Source of the DNA: Calidifontimicrobium sp035325925
GTDB taxonomy: Bacteria > Pseudomonadota > Gammaproteobacteria > Burkholderiales > Burkholderiaceae_C
Direction of reading: 5' to 3'
Assembly (NCBI RefSeq): GCF_035325925.1
Contig: NZ_DAOKZA010000006.1
Span: 1 to 64,000, forward strand
Length of the DNA stretch: 64,000 bases
Position numbers and translations under genes: made by a program
Shown here: one piece after another, positions 1 to 6,790 of the stretch
Numbering within the stretch: position 1 is the stretch's first letter
Layout: each line of letters begins with the position of its first letter
Notes under the pieces: model-generated
Databases searched by the model: none
Seen by the model: the letters and a program-made list of their open reading frames with translations, nothing else
Told to the model about the DNA's origin: nothing

Positions 1-175
1 GGGAGCCTCCTTGGCCCCCGCGCTCAACATTTCACAGGCGTCCACATTCCGCGAACTATGTTGTGCTCCCCATACATGGCCGAGCGTGGGTTGATCTGAA
101 CCGGCGCCGGCGCGCTGCGCGCGTCGCTTGCCCCCCGCCCGACGCGCGGTCCGTGCGCCGGGGACAATCGCCGCC

Positions 176-829
176 ATGACGCTGCGCAGCCTGCACGACC
201 TGGCCCCGCTGAAGGCCGCGCTCGCCGAGCGGCGGCGCGAGGCGCAGCAGCGTGCCGCGCGCGAGCGCGAGGCGGCCGCGAAGGCCGAGCGCGAGCGCAC
301 GCTGTTCGCGCGCAGCGTCGGCGCGGTGCACCCGCTGCGCGACCGCGGCCTGGCCGACGTCGACCGCGCGCGCCCCGAGCCGCTGCCGCGCCAGCGCGAG
401 CGCGACGAGCAGGCCGCGCTGCGCGAGGCCTGGTCCGACGAGGTCGACGTCGAGCGGCTGCTCGACACCGACAGCGAGCTGAGCTTTCGCCGCGCGCACA
501 TCGCGCCCGACGTGCCGGCGCAGCTGCGCCGCGGGCGCTGGGCGATCCAGGCGCAGGTCGACCTGCACGGGCTGCGCCGCGACGAGGCGCGCGAAGCGCT
601 GGCCGCGTTCCTGCGCGACGCCGCGCTGCGCGGGCTGCGCTGCGTGCGCGTGGTGCACGGCAAGGGCCACGGCTCGCCGGGCAAGGCGCCGGTGCTCAAG
701 GGCAAGGTGCGCGCGTGGCTGGTGCAGAAGGACGCGGTGCTGGCCTTCGTGCAGGCGCGCGCCGCCGACGGCGGGCACGGCGCGCTGGTGGTGCTGCTGG
801 CCGGCACGACGAACGCCGGCGGCGCCTGA
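176..829 (+). CDS. Smr-domain protein
   Basis: A 217-residue protein with a charged, Arg/Glu/Ala-rich N-terminal half (likely helical) and a C-terminal Smr domain. The Smr hallmarks are visible: DLHG at about residues 129-132 and HGKGHGS at 161-167, followed by a conserved-looking strand region to the end. Stand-alone Smr proteins are related to the MutS2 C-terminal nuclease domain, and some nick branched DNA or cleave RNA; the substrate here is unknown. I chose the ATG at 176 because the upstream extension of the frame is low-complexity and the domain layout is complete from there. It stands alone on its strand. Family call is firm; the biochemical role is inferred from the family. Confidence 0.88.
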   Translation: MTLRSLHDLAPLKAALAERRREAQQRAAREREAAAKAERERTLFARSVGAVHPLRDRGLADVDRARPEPLPRQRERDEQAALREAWSDEVDVERLLDTDSELSFRRAHIAPDVPAQLRRGRWAIQAQVDLHGLRRDEAREALAAFLRDAALRGLRCVRVVHGKGHGSPGKAPVLKGKVRAWLVQKDAVLAFVQARAADGGHGALVVLLAGTTNAGGA

Positions 830-1186
830 GCGGGCGCCGCATCCGAACGCATGCGGGCGGCGGCGATCGACGCGTAGCCGCCGTAGCGCCAGCGACTCCG
901 ACCGTTGCACAGCGGCTGTTCATCGCGCATCGCTGAGCACCGGTGTGCAGTCGTGCGAACTTCAATCCGGTTCGCTCCAACCGAAGCGCCACCCGAGCCG
1001 GGGTCAGGTCGAGACGGACTTGTCGGAGGCGTCGCACAGGCAGGCGCCGACAACGTGCGCGGCCACGCGCCGGCTGTGCGGCCCGTTCCACGACGGCAAC
1101 CGCGCCGATGCCAAGGCACTCACGCTGCAGCACCGCCGATTGCTGTTGGCGTCTCTACTGGACTAGATTCAGCCCGCGCCTCATGA
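830..1186. other. Intergenic, lower-GC stretch, no gene supported
   Basis: About 360 bases between the Smr gene and the reductase gene. The last part (roughly 900-1186) is visibly less GC-rich than the surroundings. Short frames exist but none shows the strong third-position GC bias of the real genes here, and I recognise no product, tRNA or terminator. It looks like the left edge of the atypical patch that runs to about 2.7 kb. Confidence 0.5.
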
Positions 1187-1231
1187 TTGGTAACCAGGGA
1201 ACGAACGAGACGCGGCGTGGCAAGACGATGC

Positions 1232-2275
1232 ATGCTCTATGGAGCCACGGGCTACACAGGCGCACTCATCGCGCAGGAATGCGCGCGCCGCGGACTGCAA
1301 CCTGTGCTTGCCGGGCGCGACGCGGCCCGCCTGCGGCTGCTGGCGGATCGTCTACGACTACCGCACACCGTGGTAGCCCTGGACGACCCCGCGGGCCTGA
1401 AGCAGGCACTGCAGGGGATGACCGTCGTGCTGCACTGCGCGGGACCGTTCTCGCGCACATCCGCTCCCATGCGCGGGGCTTGCATGGCCACCGGCACGCA
1501 CTACCTTGATATCACCGGCGAAGTCGACGTGTTCGTGGCGGCGCACGATGACACCGAGCGAGCGCGCACGGCAGGCGTATTGCTTTGCCCCGGCGTCGGC
1601 TTTGATGTTGTGCCGACAGACTGCGTGTCGGTGAGCCTCAAGTCGGCGATGCCGGACGCAACCCACCTGACCCTGATGTTTGCGGGTTTGGACCACCTGA
1701 GTGCAGGCACGACCGTCACTTCAATGGAGGCCATCTTCCGGGGAGCCGCCCGGGTGCGGCAGGACGGGCGGATTGTCGACATCCCCTTCGGCGAAAGGAG
1801 TCGGATGATCGATTTCGGGAACGGGCCAGAGCGCAGCTTCGTCATCCCCTGGGGCGACGTGGCCACCGCCGGTTACTCCACCGGCATCACGAACATAGAG
1901 GTCCACATTCCGCGGGCATCGGCCAGCGCCCGCGCGATCCGTGCGCTGTTGCCTCTACGCCGGCTGATGGCCGGACCGATGGCGCGGCGGGTGGCCCATC
2001 CGCTGCTCCGTCGGCTGGCGAGCGGCCCGTCCCCGGCTCGGCGGGCCCGCGAGCGGGCCCGAGTGTGGGGCGAAGTCCGCAATGCCGAAGGTGCAGTCAA
2101 GCGTGCGTCCCTGCAGACCTTGAACGGCTACAGTCTGACGATCCTGACCGCCGTGTTGGCGCTCGAACATGTGCTTCAGCACGAAGTGCCGGCCGGGTAT
2201 TGCACGCCCGCAGAGTTGATGGGGCCGGACTGCTTGGAGCGTATCAACGACGCCGGGAAGATCGTGCTCCTCTGA
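1232..2275 (+). CDS. Saccharopine dehydrogenase-like NAD(P)-binding reductase
   Basis: A 347-residue protein that opens with MLYGATGYTG, the Rossmann GxxGxxG loop typical of the saccharopine dehydrogenase-like / trans-acting enoyl reductase family (also used by membrane-lipid reductases). Further family-like stretches are HCAGPFSRTSAPM and GVGFDVVPTDC. The start is uncertain: ATG 1232 puts the nucleotide fold at the very N-terminus as relatives have it, but in-frame GTG 1217 and TTG 1187 would add 5 or 15 residues. Codon choice is less GC-biased than in neighbours, with more A/T third positions, and the gene sits in a patch ending in gene fragments, which suggests transfer or rearrangement. 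Substrate cannot be told from sequence. Confidence 0.8.
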   Translation: MLYGATGYTGALIAQECARRGLQPVLAGRDAARLRLLADRLRLPHTVVALDDPAGLKQALQGMTVVLHCAGPFSRTSAPMRGACMATGTHYLDITGEVDVFVAAHDDTERARTAGVLLCPGVGFDVVPTDCVSVSLKSAMPDATHLTLMFAGLDHLSAGTTVTSMEAIFRGAARVRQDGRIVDIPFGERSRMIDFGNGPERSFVIPWGDVATAGYSTGITNIEVHIPRASASARAIRALLPLRRLMAGPMARRVAHPLLRRLASGPSPARRARERARVWGEVRNAEGAVKRASLQTLNGYSLTILTAVLALEHVLQHEVPAGYCTPAELMGPDCLERINDAGKIVLL

Positions 2276-2280
2276 CCGCT

Positions 2281-2370
2281 CTGGAAGTCGCTCAGCACTT
2301 CCAGCAGGAAGGCCTCGATGGGCTCGTCGGCGCGGCCCAACTCGTCGATCAGGAGCACGGGGCACACCGT
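2281..2370 (-). pseudogene. Fragment of a MoxR-family AAA+ ATPase
   Basis: On the minus strand about 30 codons read PVLLIDELGRADEPIEAFL and continue to LEVLSDFQ, which is the Walker B region of MoxR-type AAA+ ATPases (the CoxD-like subgroup has nearly this wording). No Walker A, sensor or C-terminal part is present. Homology stops six bases after the stop codon of the reductase gene, so the break is sharp. It is a remnant of a gene that was deleted or rearranged here. MoxR proteins help mature metal enzymes and VWA-protein complexes, but this piece cannot be functional. Confidence 0.72.
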
Positions 2371-2594
2371 GCGCCGACCACGGCAAGCCGGCATCGGTCT
2401 CGAACGCCAGCGCCAGGCTTGGGCTGCCGGCCGACACCGAGAAGCAGGAGATCGACCTCGAGCGCGCAGGTGACCAGCTCGAAGCGGCTGGCAGTTCCAG
2501 GGTCGGGCCCGTCGCGAAGGTGGTCGCCGTCGTCACGGTCAGCGGCAAGCCTGCCACCCGCGGCTTACGCTTGAGTGGGCGGGACCACGATTGA
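2371..2594 (+). pseudogene. Unidentified coding fragment, 3' end only
   Basis: The plus frame from about 2371 to the TGA at 2592-2594 has strong third-position GC bias (about 73 codons, ending KPATRGLRLSGRDHD) but no usable start codon or ribosome binding site and no complete domain I recognise. It abuts the MoxR fragment that points the other way. I read it as the C-terminal remnant of another gene, part of the same deletion scar. Its identity is unknown and the coding claim rests only on codon bias. Confidence 0.35.
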
Positions 2595-2702
2595 GGCCGG
2601 GCGCTTGAACGCCCGCTTCGCGACTTCGGCCCGTCGGTCCGCTCATGGCCGTAACCGCTCGATGCGCCGCCAAGCGCCAGGTCACGGGCGCACGGACCCG
2701 CC

Positions 2703-3548
2703 TCAGCGCCGCAGCACGTCGAGCCAGGCGCGCTGCGTGTCGTCGAGGGCGTCGTCGGGCGTCAGCAGCGCCTGCGCCAGCGCGCCGCGGATCTCGGGTT
2801 CGGGTTCGGGCAGCCCGGCGGTGACCACCGCGTCGAGCAGCCGCCGCGCCGACGCGAGGCTGCGCCCGTACAGCGCCATGATCGCCGCCACCGACGCGTG
2901 CTGCGCCGGGTCGTCGAGCCAGCAGTCGTAGTCGGTGACGATGCCCACCGTCGCGTAGCCCAGCTGCGCCTCGCGCGCGAGGAAGGCCTCGGGCACGTTG
3001 GTCATGCCCACCAGGTGGCAGCCGGCCTGGCGCAGGAACAGGCTCTCGGCCTTCGTGCCCAGGCGCGGGCCCTCGACGCAGGCGTAGGTCACGCCGCGGT
3101 GCAGCGTCAGGCCCAGAGCGCGCGCCGCCGCGGCCACCGCGTCGACCAGCCGCGCGCTCACCGGGTGCGCGGTCGACACGTGCGCCGCGACGCCGCGGCC
3201 GAAGAAGCTGCGCTCGCGCACGCCGCGTGTCCAGTCGAAGTACTGCTCGGGCATCGCCAGGTGCCCCGGCTCGATGGCCTGCGCCAGGCTGCCGACCGCC
3301 GAGAAGCCCAGGACCATCGTCGCGCCGGCGCGCTTGAGCGCGAACACGTTGGCGCGGTAGTTGACCTCGTGCGGCAGCAGGCGGTGGCCACGGCCGTGGC
3401 GCGCGAGGAACAGCAGCGGCACGCCGTGCAGGCGCCCGCGCAGCACCTCGCCCGACGCGTCGCCGAACGGCGTGGTCGCGTCGAGGCTGGCCTCGACGCT
3501 CATGCCCCGCAGGTCGTACAGGCCGGTGCCGCCGATGATCGCCAGCAT
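2703..3548 (-). CDS. mtnP: S-methyl-5'-thioadenosine phosphorylase
   Basis: A 281-residue PNP/MTAP family enzyme that phosphorolyses methylthioadenosine, the by-product of polyamine synthesis, to adenine and methylthioribose-1-phosphate. It opens with MLAIIGGTGLYDL, the phosphate loop, has RHGRGH, and contains MTNVPEAFLAREAQ followed by TDYDCW; the Asp residues of TDYDCW favour adenine-type MTAP over the methylthioinosine enzymes. ATG 3548 gives the canonical N-terminus. It lies downstream of the cytochrome c gene on the same strand, but 114 bases and a tandem palindromic repeat separate them. Other methionine-salvage genes are absent from the window. Confidence 0.93.
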   Translation of the reverse strand: MLAIIGGTGLYDLRGMSVEASLDATTPFGDASGEVLRGRLHGVPLLFLARHGRGHRLLPHEVNYRANVFALKRAGATMVLGFSAVGSLAQAIEPGHLAMPEQYFDWTRGVRERSFFGRGVAAHVSTAHPVSARLVDAVAAAARALGLTLHRGVTYACVEGPRLGTKAESLFLRQAGCHLVGMTNVPEAFLAREAQLGYATVGIVTDYDCWLDDPAQHASVAAIMALYGRSLASARRLLDAVVTAGLPEPEPEIRGALAQALLTPDDALDDTQRAWLDVLRR

Positions 3549-3583
3549 GCGCGGTGCTCCTGGGCAGTGGTGACCGCGGCATC

Positions 3584-3657
3584 GTAAGCCAAACGCCGCG
3601 CCGCGCCAGCGCGGCTCGCGGTGAGCCAAACGCCGCGCCGCGCCGGCGCGGCGCGCG
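3584..3657. repeat. Two tandem 37-bp palindromic repeats
   Basis: Two adjacent 37-base copies (3584-3620 and 3621-3657) differ at three positions. Each carries a GC-rich palindromic core built from CGCCGCGCC and GCGCGGC, so each RNA copy can fold into a hairpin. The pair fills the gap between the cytochrome c stop and the mtnP start and could act as a transcription terminator or mRNA-stabilising element. There is no T-tract. Confidence 0.6.
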
Positions 3658-3662
3658 CTGGG

Positions 3663-4091
3663 CTACTTCTGCTGGATGCGCGCCAGGTAGTCGAGCAGCG
3701 CCACGATGCGACCGCGCACGTACCACTCCGGCTGCGCCGCGGTGGCCGGCGACTGCAACGCCTGCATGCGGTACTGCGAGCCCCACACCGGCATTTCGCG
3801 CGAGCCGTGGGCGCCGATCTCGGTGCTGCTGCGCCCGTCGATCATCTCCCACACCAGCTGGGTCGGGAACGCGCCGCCGCTGCGCCGCGCCAGCGTCGTC
3901 AGGTCGGTCGGCGCCTTGGTCAGGTAGGCACGCAGCGAGCCGTCGCCCTTGCCCGACAGCCCGTGGCAGCTCGCGCAACTCGACTCGTATTCGAGCTTGC
4001 CCAGGTCGAACGCCTGCTGCGCCACTGCGCCCGCCGACGCCAGCGCCGACACGCCGGCGCACAGCGCCCATCCGAAGATCCGGTACTTCAT
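3663..4091 (-). CDS. Small periplasmic class I cytochrome c
   Basis: A 142-residue exported protein: signal peptide of about 25 residues (MKYRIFGWALCAGVSALASA, cleavage near AVAQQA), then one haem site CASCH with Cys39, Cys42 and His43. The likely axial Met is in REMPVWGS. A single-domain c-type cytochrome would carry electrons in the periplasm; partner unknown. It is probably monocistronic, since a repeat array follows. An FNR-like palindrome lies about 130 bases upstream, inside the end of the ligase gene, so induction at low oxygen is possible but unproven. Confidence 0.9.
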   Translation of the reverse strand: MKYRIFGWALCAGVSALASAGAVAQQAFDLGKLEYESSCASCHGLSGKGDGSLRAYLTKAPTDLTTLARRSGGAFPTQLVWEMIDGRSSTEIGAHGSREMPVWGSQYRMQALQSPATAAQPEWYVRGRIVALLDYLARIQQK

Positions 4092-4223
4092 CGATCTCTC
4101 CCGACTGCTGAGAACACCACGATCTGCGCGCAGGCGAACCCCCGCGCGCTCCCACGGCCCGGGGCGCGACTGCACGCCCCTGCACCGTGAAGGGACATGA
4201 TGCGCCGCGCCGATGCGGCGACG

Positions 4224-4237
4224 TTGACGGATCTCAA
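4224..4237. promoter_or_regulatory. FNR/ANR-like box (TTGA-N6-TCAA)
   Basis: TTGACGGATCTCAA is a symmetric match to the outer bases of the FNR consensus TTGAT-N4-ATCAA. It overlaps the stop codon of the DNA ligase gene and lies 132 bases upstream of the cytochrome c ATG. Such a motif is rare by chance in DNA this GC-rich, but its inner bases are off consensus. Confidence 0.3.
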
Positions 4238-5946
4238 GCTGCGGCGATCGCCGTGCCGCCGCCGAGCAGCGCCTCGAGCGTGGCCAGCGTGTCGGCCTCG
4301 TGCAGCGGCTTGTCGCGGCGCCAGCGCAGCATGCGCGGGAAACGCGGCGCGATGCCGCTCTTGTGCCGCGTGCTGCGCTGCAGGCCGTCGAAGCCGATCT
4401 CGAACACCAGGCTGGGCACAACGCTGCGCACCGGCCCGAAGCGCTCGATCGTGGTCGCGCGGATCACGCGGTCGACCTCGGCGAACTCGGCGTCGGCGAG
4501 CCCCGAGTACGCCTTCGCGAAGGGCACGAGGCGCGGCGCGCCGTCGGCCGGCGGCCGGCGCGCGGCGACGGCGTCGACCGCGGCGCGTGCCTCGGCCGCG
4601 TCGGCCGGTGCGCGGCTCCACACCGCGAAGGTGTAGTCGGTGTGCACGCCGGCGCGCCGGCCGTGGCCGGGCTGCGCGTAGACCAGCACCGCGTCGACGC
4701 TCAGCGGGTCGACCTTCCACTTCCACCACAGCCCGCCGGTGCGGGTGCGGCCGCTGCCGTAGGCGCCGTGGCGGTGCTTGAGCATCAGCCCCTCCATGCC
4801 GCGTTCGCGCGCCTGCGCGCGGCGCGCCGCGAGCGCCGGCCAGTCGGCGTCGTCGAGCAGCGGCGACACCGCGATGCCCGCCGCCGCGCACAAGGCCTCG
4901 AGCCGCTCGCGCCGCTGCGCCTGCGGCCGCTCGCGCAGGTCGTCGCCGCCAAGCTCGATCAGGTCGTAGGCGACGAACGCCACCGGCGCGGCGGCGAGCA
5001 CCTTGCGCGCGGGCGCCGTGCGACCGATGCGCGGCTGCAGCCGCGCGAACGGCGCCGGCGCGCCGTCGGCCCAGGCGAGGATCTCGCCGTCGAGCACGCA
5101 GCCGTCGGGCAGCGCCCGTGCCAGCGCGCACACCTCGGGGAAACGCTCGGTGACCAGCTCCTCGCCGCGCGACCAGACCCACGTGCGCCCGCCACGGCGC
5201 ACCAGCTGCGCGCGCATGCCGTCGTACTTCCACTCGGCGAGCCAGTCGCCGCGCGCCCCCAGCCGCTCGTCCAGGTCGGCGACGTCGCCGGCGTCGAGCG
5301 GGTGGGCGAGGAAAAACGGGTAGGGCCGGCTGTCGTCGGCGCGCGCCGGCGCGTCGCGCGACAGCAGCGCGGCGTAACGCTGCGCGGTGGGCGGCGTGCG
5401 CGCGTCGGTGTAGCCGATCATGCGCTGCGCGACGAGCCTGGCGTCGATGCCCGCGTGCGCCGCCAGCGCGCGCTGCACCAGCGCACGGCTGACGCCGACG
5501 CGCCAGCCACCGGCGATCAGCTTGACCAGCACGAAGCGCTCGCGCGCGTCGAGTTCGTGCCACCACGCCGCCAGCGCCGCCGCCTGCGCGGCCGCCGGCT
5601 CGCCGCGAAGCGGCAGCAGCCGCTGCTCGACCCACTGCGCCAGCCCCGGCCCGCCGGGCGTCGACGCCGGCGGCGGCAGCACCAGCGCGATCGTCTCGGC
5701 CAGGTCGCCGGCGGCCTGGTGGCACTCGTCGAACAGCCAGTCGGGCAGCCCGGCCTCGCGCGCCGCGGTGGCGCGCAGCAGCGCGGTGGGCACCACGCGG
5801 CGCGGCCGGCCGCCGGCCAGGAAGTACACCGCCCACGCCGCGTCGGCCGCGGGGGCCTGCGCGAGGTAGCGCTGCAGCGCCGCCAGCTTGTCGGCGACGG
5901 CGGTGCTGGCGTCGAGGGCCGCGTACAGGCGGGCGAAGTCGCGCAT
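4234..5946 (-). CDS. ATP-dependent DNA ligase (LigB/C-type)
   Basis: A 570-residue ATP-dependent ligase. The nucleotidyl-lysine motif is EWKYDGMRAQ with Lys240, followed by DGEILAW (motif III), a motif IV-like EGLMLKHRHG, and WWKWKVDP (motif V). An N-terminal helical DNA-binding region (about residues 1-200) and a C-terminal OB-fold complete the layout. Length and order fit the bacterial family linked to cisplatin damage response, which joins nicks during repair. In many genomes it sits with a ligase-associated exonuclease and DEXH helicase; neither is next to it here. It is not LigD, since polymerase and phosphoesterase domains are missing. Start ATG 5946 yields the complete N-terminal domain. 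Confidence 0.93.
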   Translation of the reverse strand: MRDFARLYAALDASTAVADKLAALQRYLAQAPAADAAWAVYFLAGGRPRRVVPTALLRATAAREAGLPDWLFDECHQAAGDLAETIALVLPPPASTPGGPGLAQWVEQRLLPLRGEPAAAQAAALAAWWHELDARERFVLVKLIAGGWRVGVSRALVQRALAAHAGIDARLVAQRMIGYTDARTPPTAQRYAALLSRDAPARADDSRPYPFFLAHPLDAGDVADLDERLGARGDWLAEWKYDGMRAQLVRRGGRTWVWSRGEELVTERFPEVCALARALPDGCVLDGEILAWADGAPAPFARLQPRIGRTAPARKVLAAAPVAFVAYDLIELGGDDLRERPQAQRRERLEALCAAAGIAVSPLLDDADWPALAARRAQARERGMEGLMLKHRHGAYGSGRTRTGGLWWKWKVDPLSVDAVLVYAQPGHGRRAGVHTDYTFAVWSRAPADAAEARAAVDAVAARRPPADGAPRLVPFAKAYSGLADAEFAEVDRVIRATTIERFGPVRSVVPSLVFEIGFDGLQRSTRHKSGIAPRFPRMLRWRRDKPLHEADTLATLEALLGGGTAIAAA

Positions 5947-6055
5947 CGGGGCGGGCGGTGGGGCCGTGGCACGGCGATTGTGGCCAGCCGCCGCGGGTCG
6001 CGCACGGCGCGCGATAAGCTCGCGGCCTCGCCGAACTGCACGCCGACCGCCGCCG

Positions 6056-6778
6056 ATGCCCCCCGCCGCCGCGCCCCGCAAACCCGACAACGGCAACCCG
6101 TTGCTCGAGGTCGTCGTGAGCATCGTGATCCCCGCGGTGATCCTGATGAAGTTCAGCGGCGAGCAGCACCTGGGCACGCTGCCGGCGCTGCTGATCGCGC
6201 TGGCGTTCCCGTTCGGCTGGGGCGTGTTCGACCTGGTGCGCAAGCGCAAGCTGAACTTCATCGCCGTGCTCGGCGTGGTCAGCACGCTGCTGACCGGCGG
6301 CATCGGCGTGCTGCGGCTCGACCCGCAGTGGCTCGCGGTGAAGGAGGCCGCGGTGCCCGGCCTGATCGGGCTGGCGGTGCTGATCTCGGCGCGCACCCGC
6401 TGGCCGCTGATCCGCATGCTGGTCTACAACGACAAGGTGCTCGACGTCGCCAAGGTCGACGCGCAGCTCGCCGCGCGCGGCAACACCGCCGCGTTCGAGT
6501 CGCGGCTGCGCAACGGCACGCTGCTGCTGGCGGGCACCTTCTTCTTCTCGTCGTTCATGAACTACGTGCTGGCACGATGGATCGTCACCAGCCCCGCCGG
6601 CAGCGAGGCGTTCAACCAGGAGCTCGGGCGGCTGACGCTGATGAGCTATCCGATGATCGCGCTGCCGTCGATGGCGATGATGATCGCGGTGATGGTCTAC
6701 CTGGTGCACGGCGCGAAGCAGCTCACCGGGCTGACGCTCGGGCAGATGCTGCACCACCACGACGACGGCGCGACCTGA
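6056..6778 (+). CDS. VC0807-like integral membrane protein
   Basis: A 240-residue membrane protein with about six hydrophobic segments, beginning with a short polar N-terminus (MPPAAAPRKPDNGNPLLEV). Phrases such as GNPLLEVVVSIVIPAVILMK, and the final GAKQLTGLTLGQML, match the VC0807 family, whose function is unknown. It is divergent from the ligase gene (109 bases between starts) and ends 12 bases before the Kef-type antiporter, so the two are probably cotranscribed; a role beside that antiporter is only a guess. Confidence 0.75.
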   Translation: MPPAAAPRKPDNGNPLLEVVVSIVIPAVILMKFSGEQHLGTLPALLIALAFPFGWGVFDLVRKRKLNFIAVLGVVSTLLTGGIGVLRLDPQWLAVKEAAVPGLIGLAVLISARTRWPLIRMLVYNDKVLDVAKVDAQLAARGNTAAFESRLRNGTLLLAGTFFFSSFMNYVLARWIVTSPAGSEAFNQELGRLTLMSYPMIALPSMAMMIAVMVYLVHGAKQLTGLTLGQMLHHHDDGAT

Positions 6779-6790
6779 CCCGCGGCCGGC

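Noticed and set aside
39..52. GTCCACATTCCGCG occurs here and again at about 1902-1915
   Set aside because: A 14-base match is within chance expectation for a window of this size and composition, and no other feature supports a duplication or att site.
1..175. Promoter or leader for the Smr gene
   Set aside because: I could not find a convincing -35/-10 pair or hairpin in the short upstream stretch.
4234..5946. LigD-type NHEJ ligase
   Set aside because: No polymerase or phosphoesterase domain and no Ku gene are present, and the length fits the stand-alone repair ligases.
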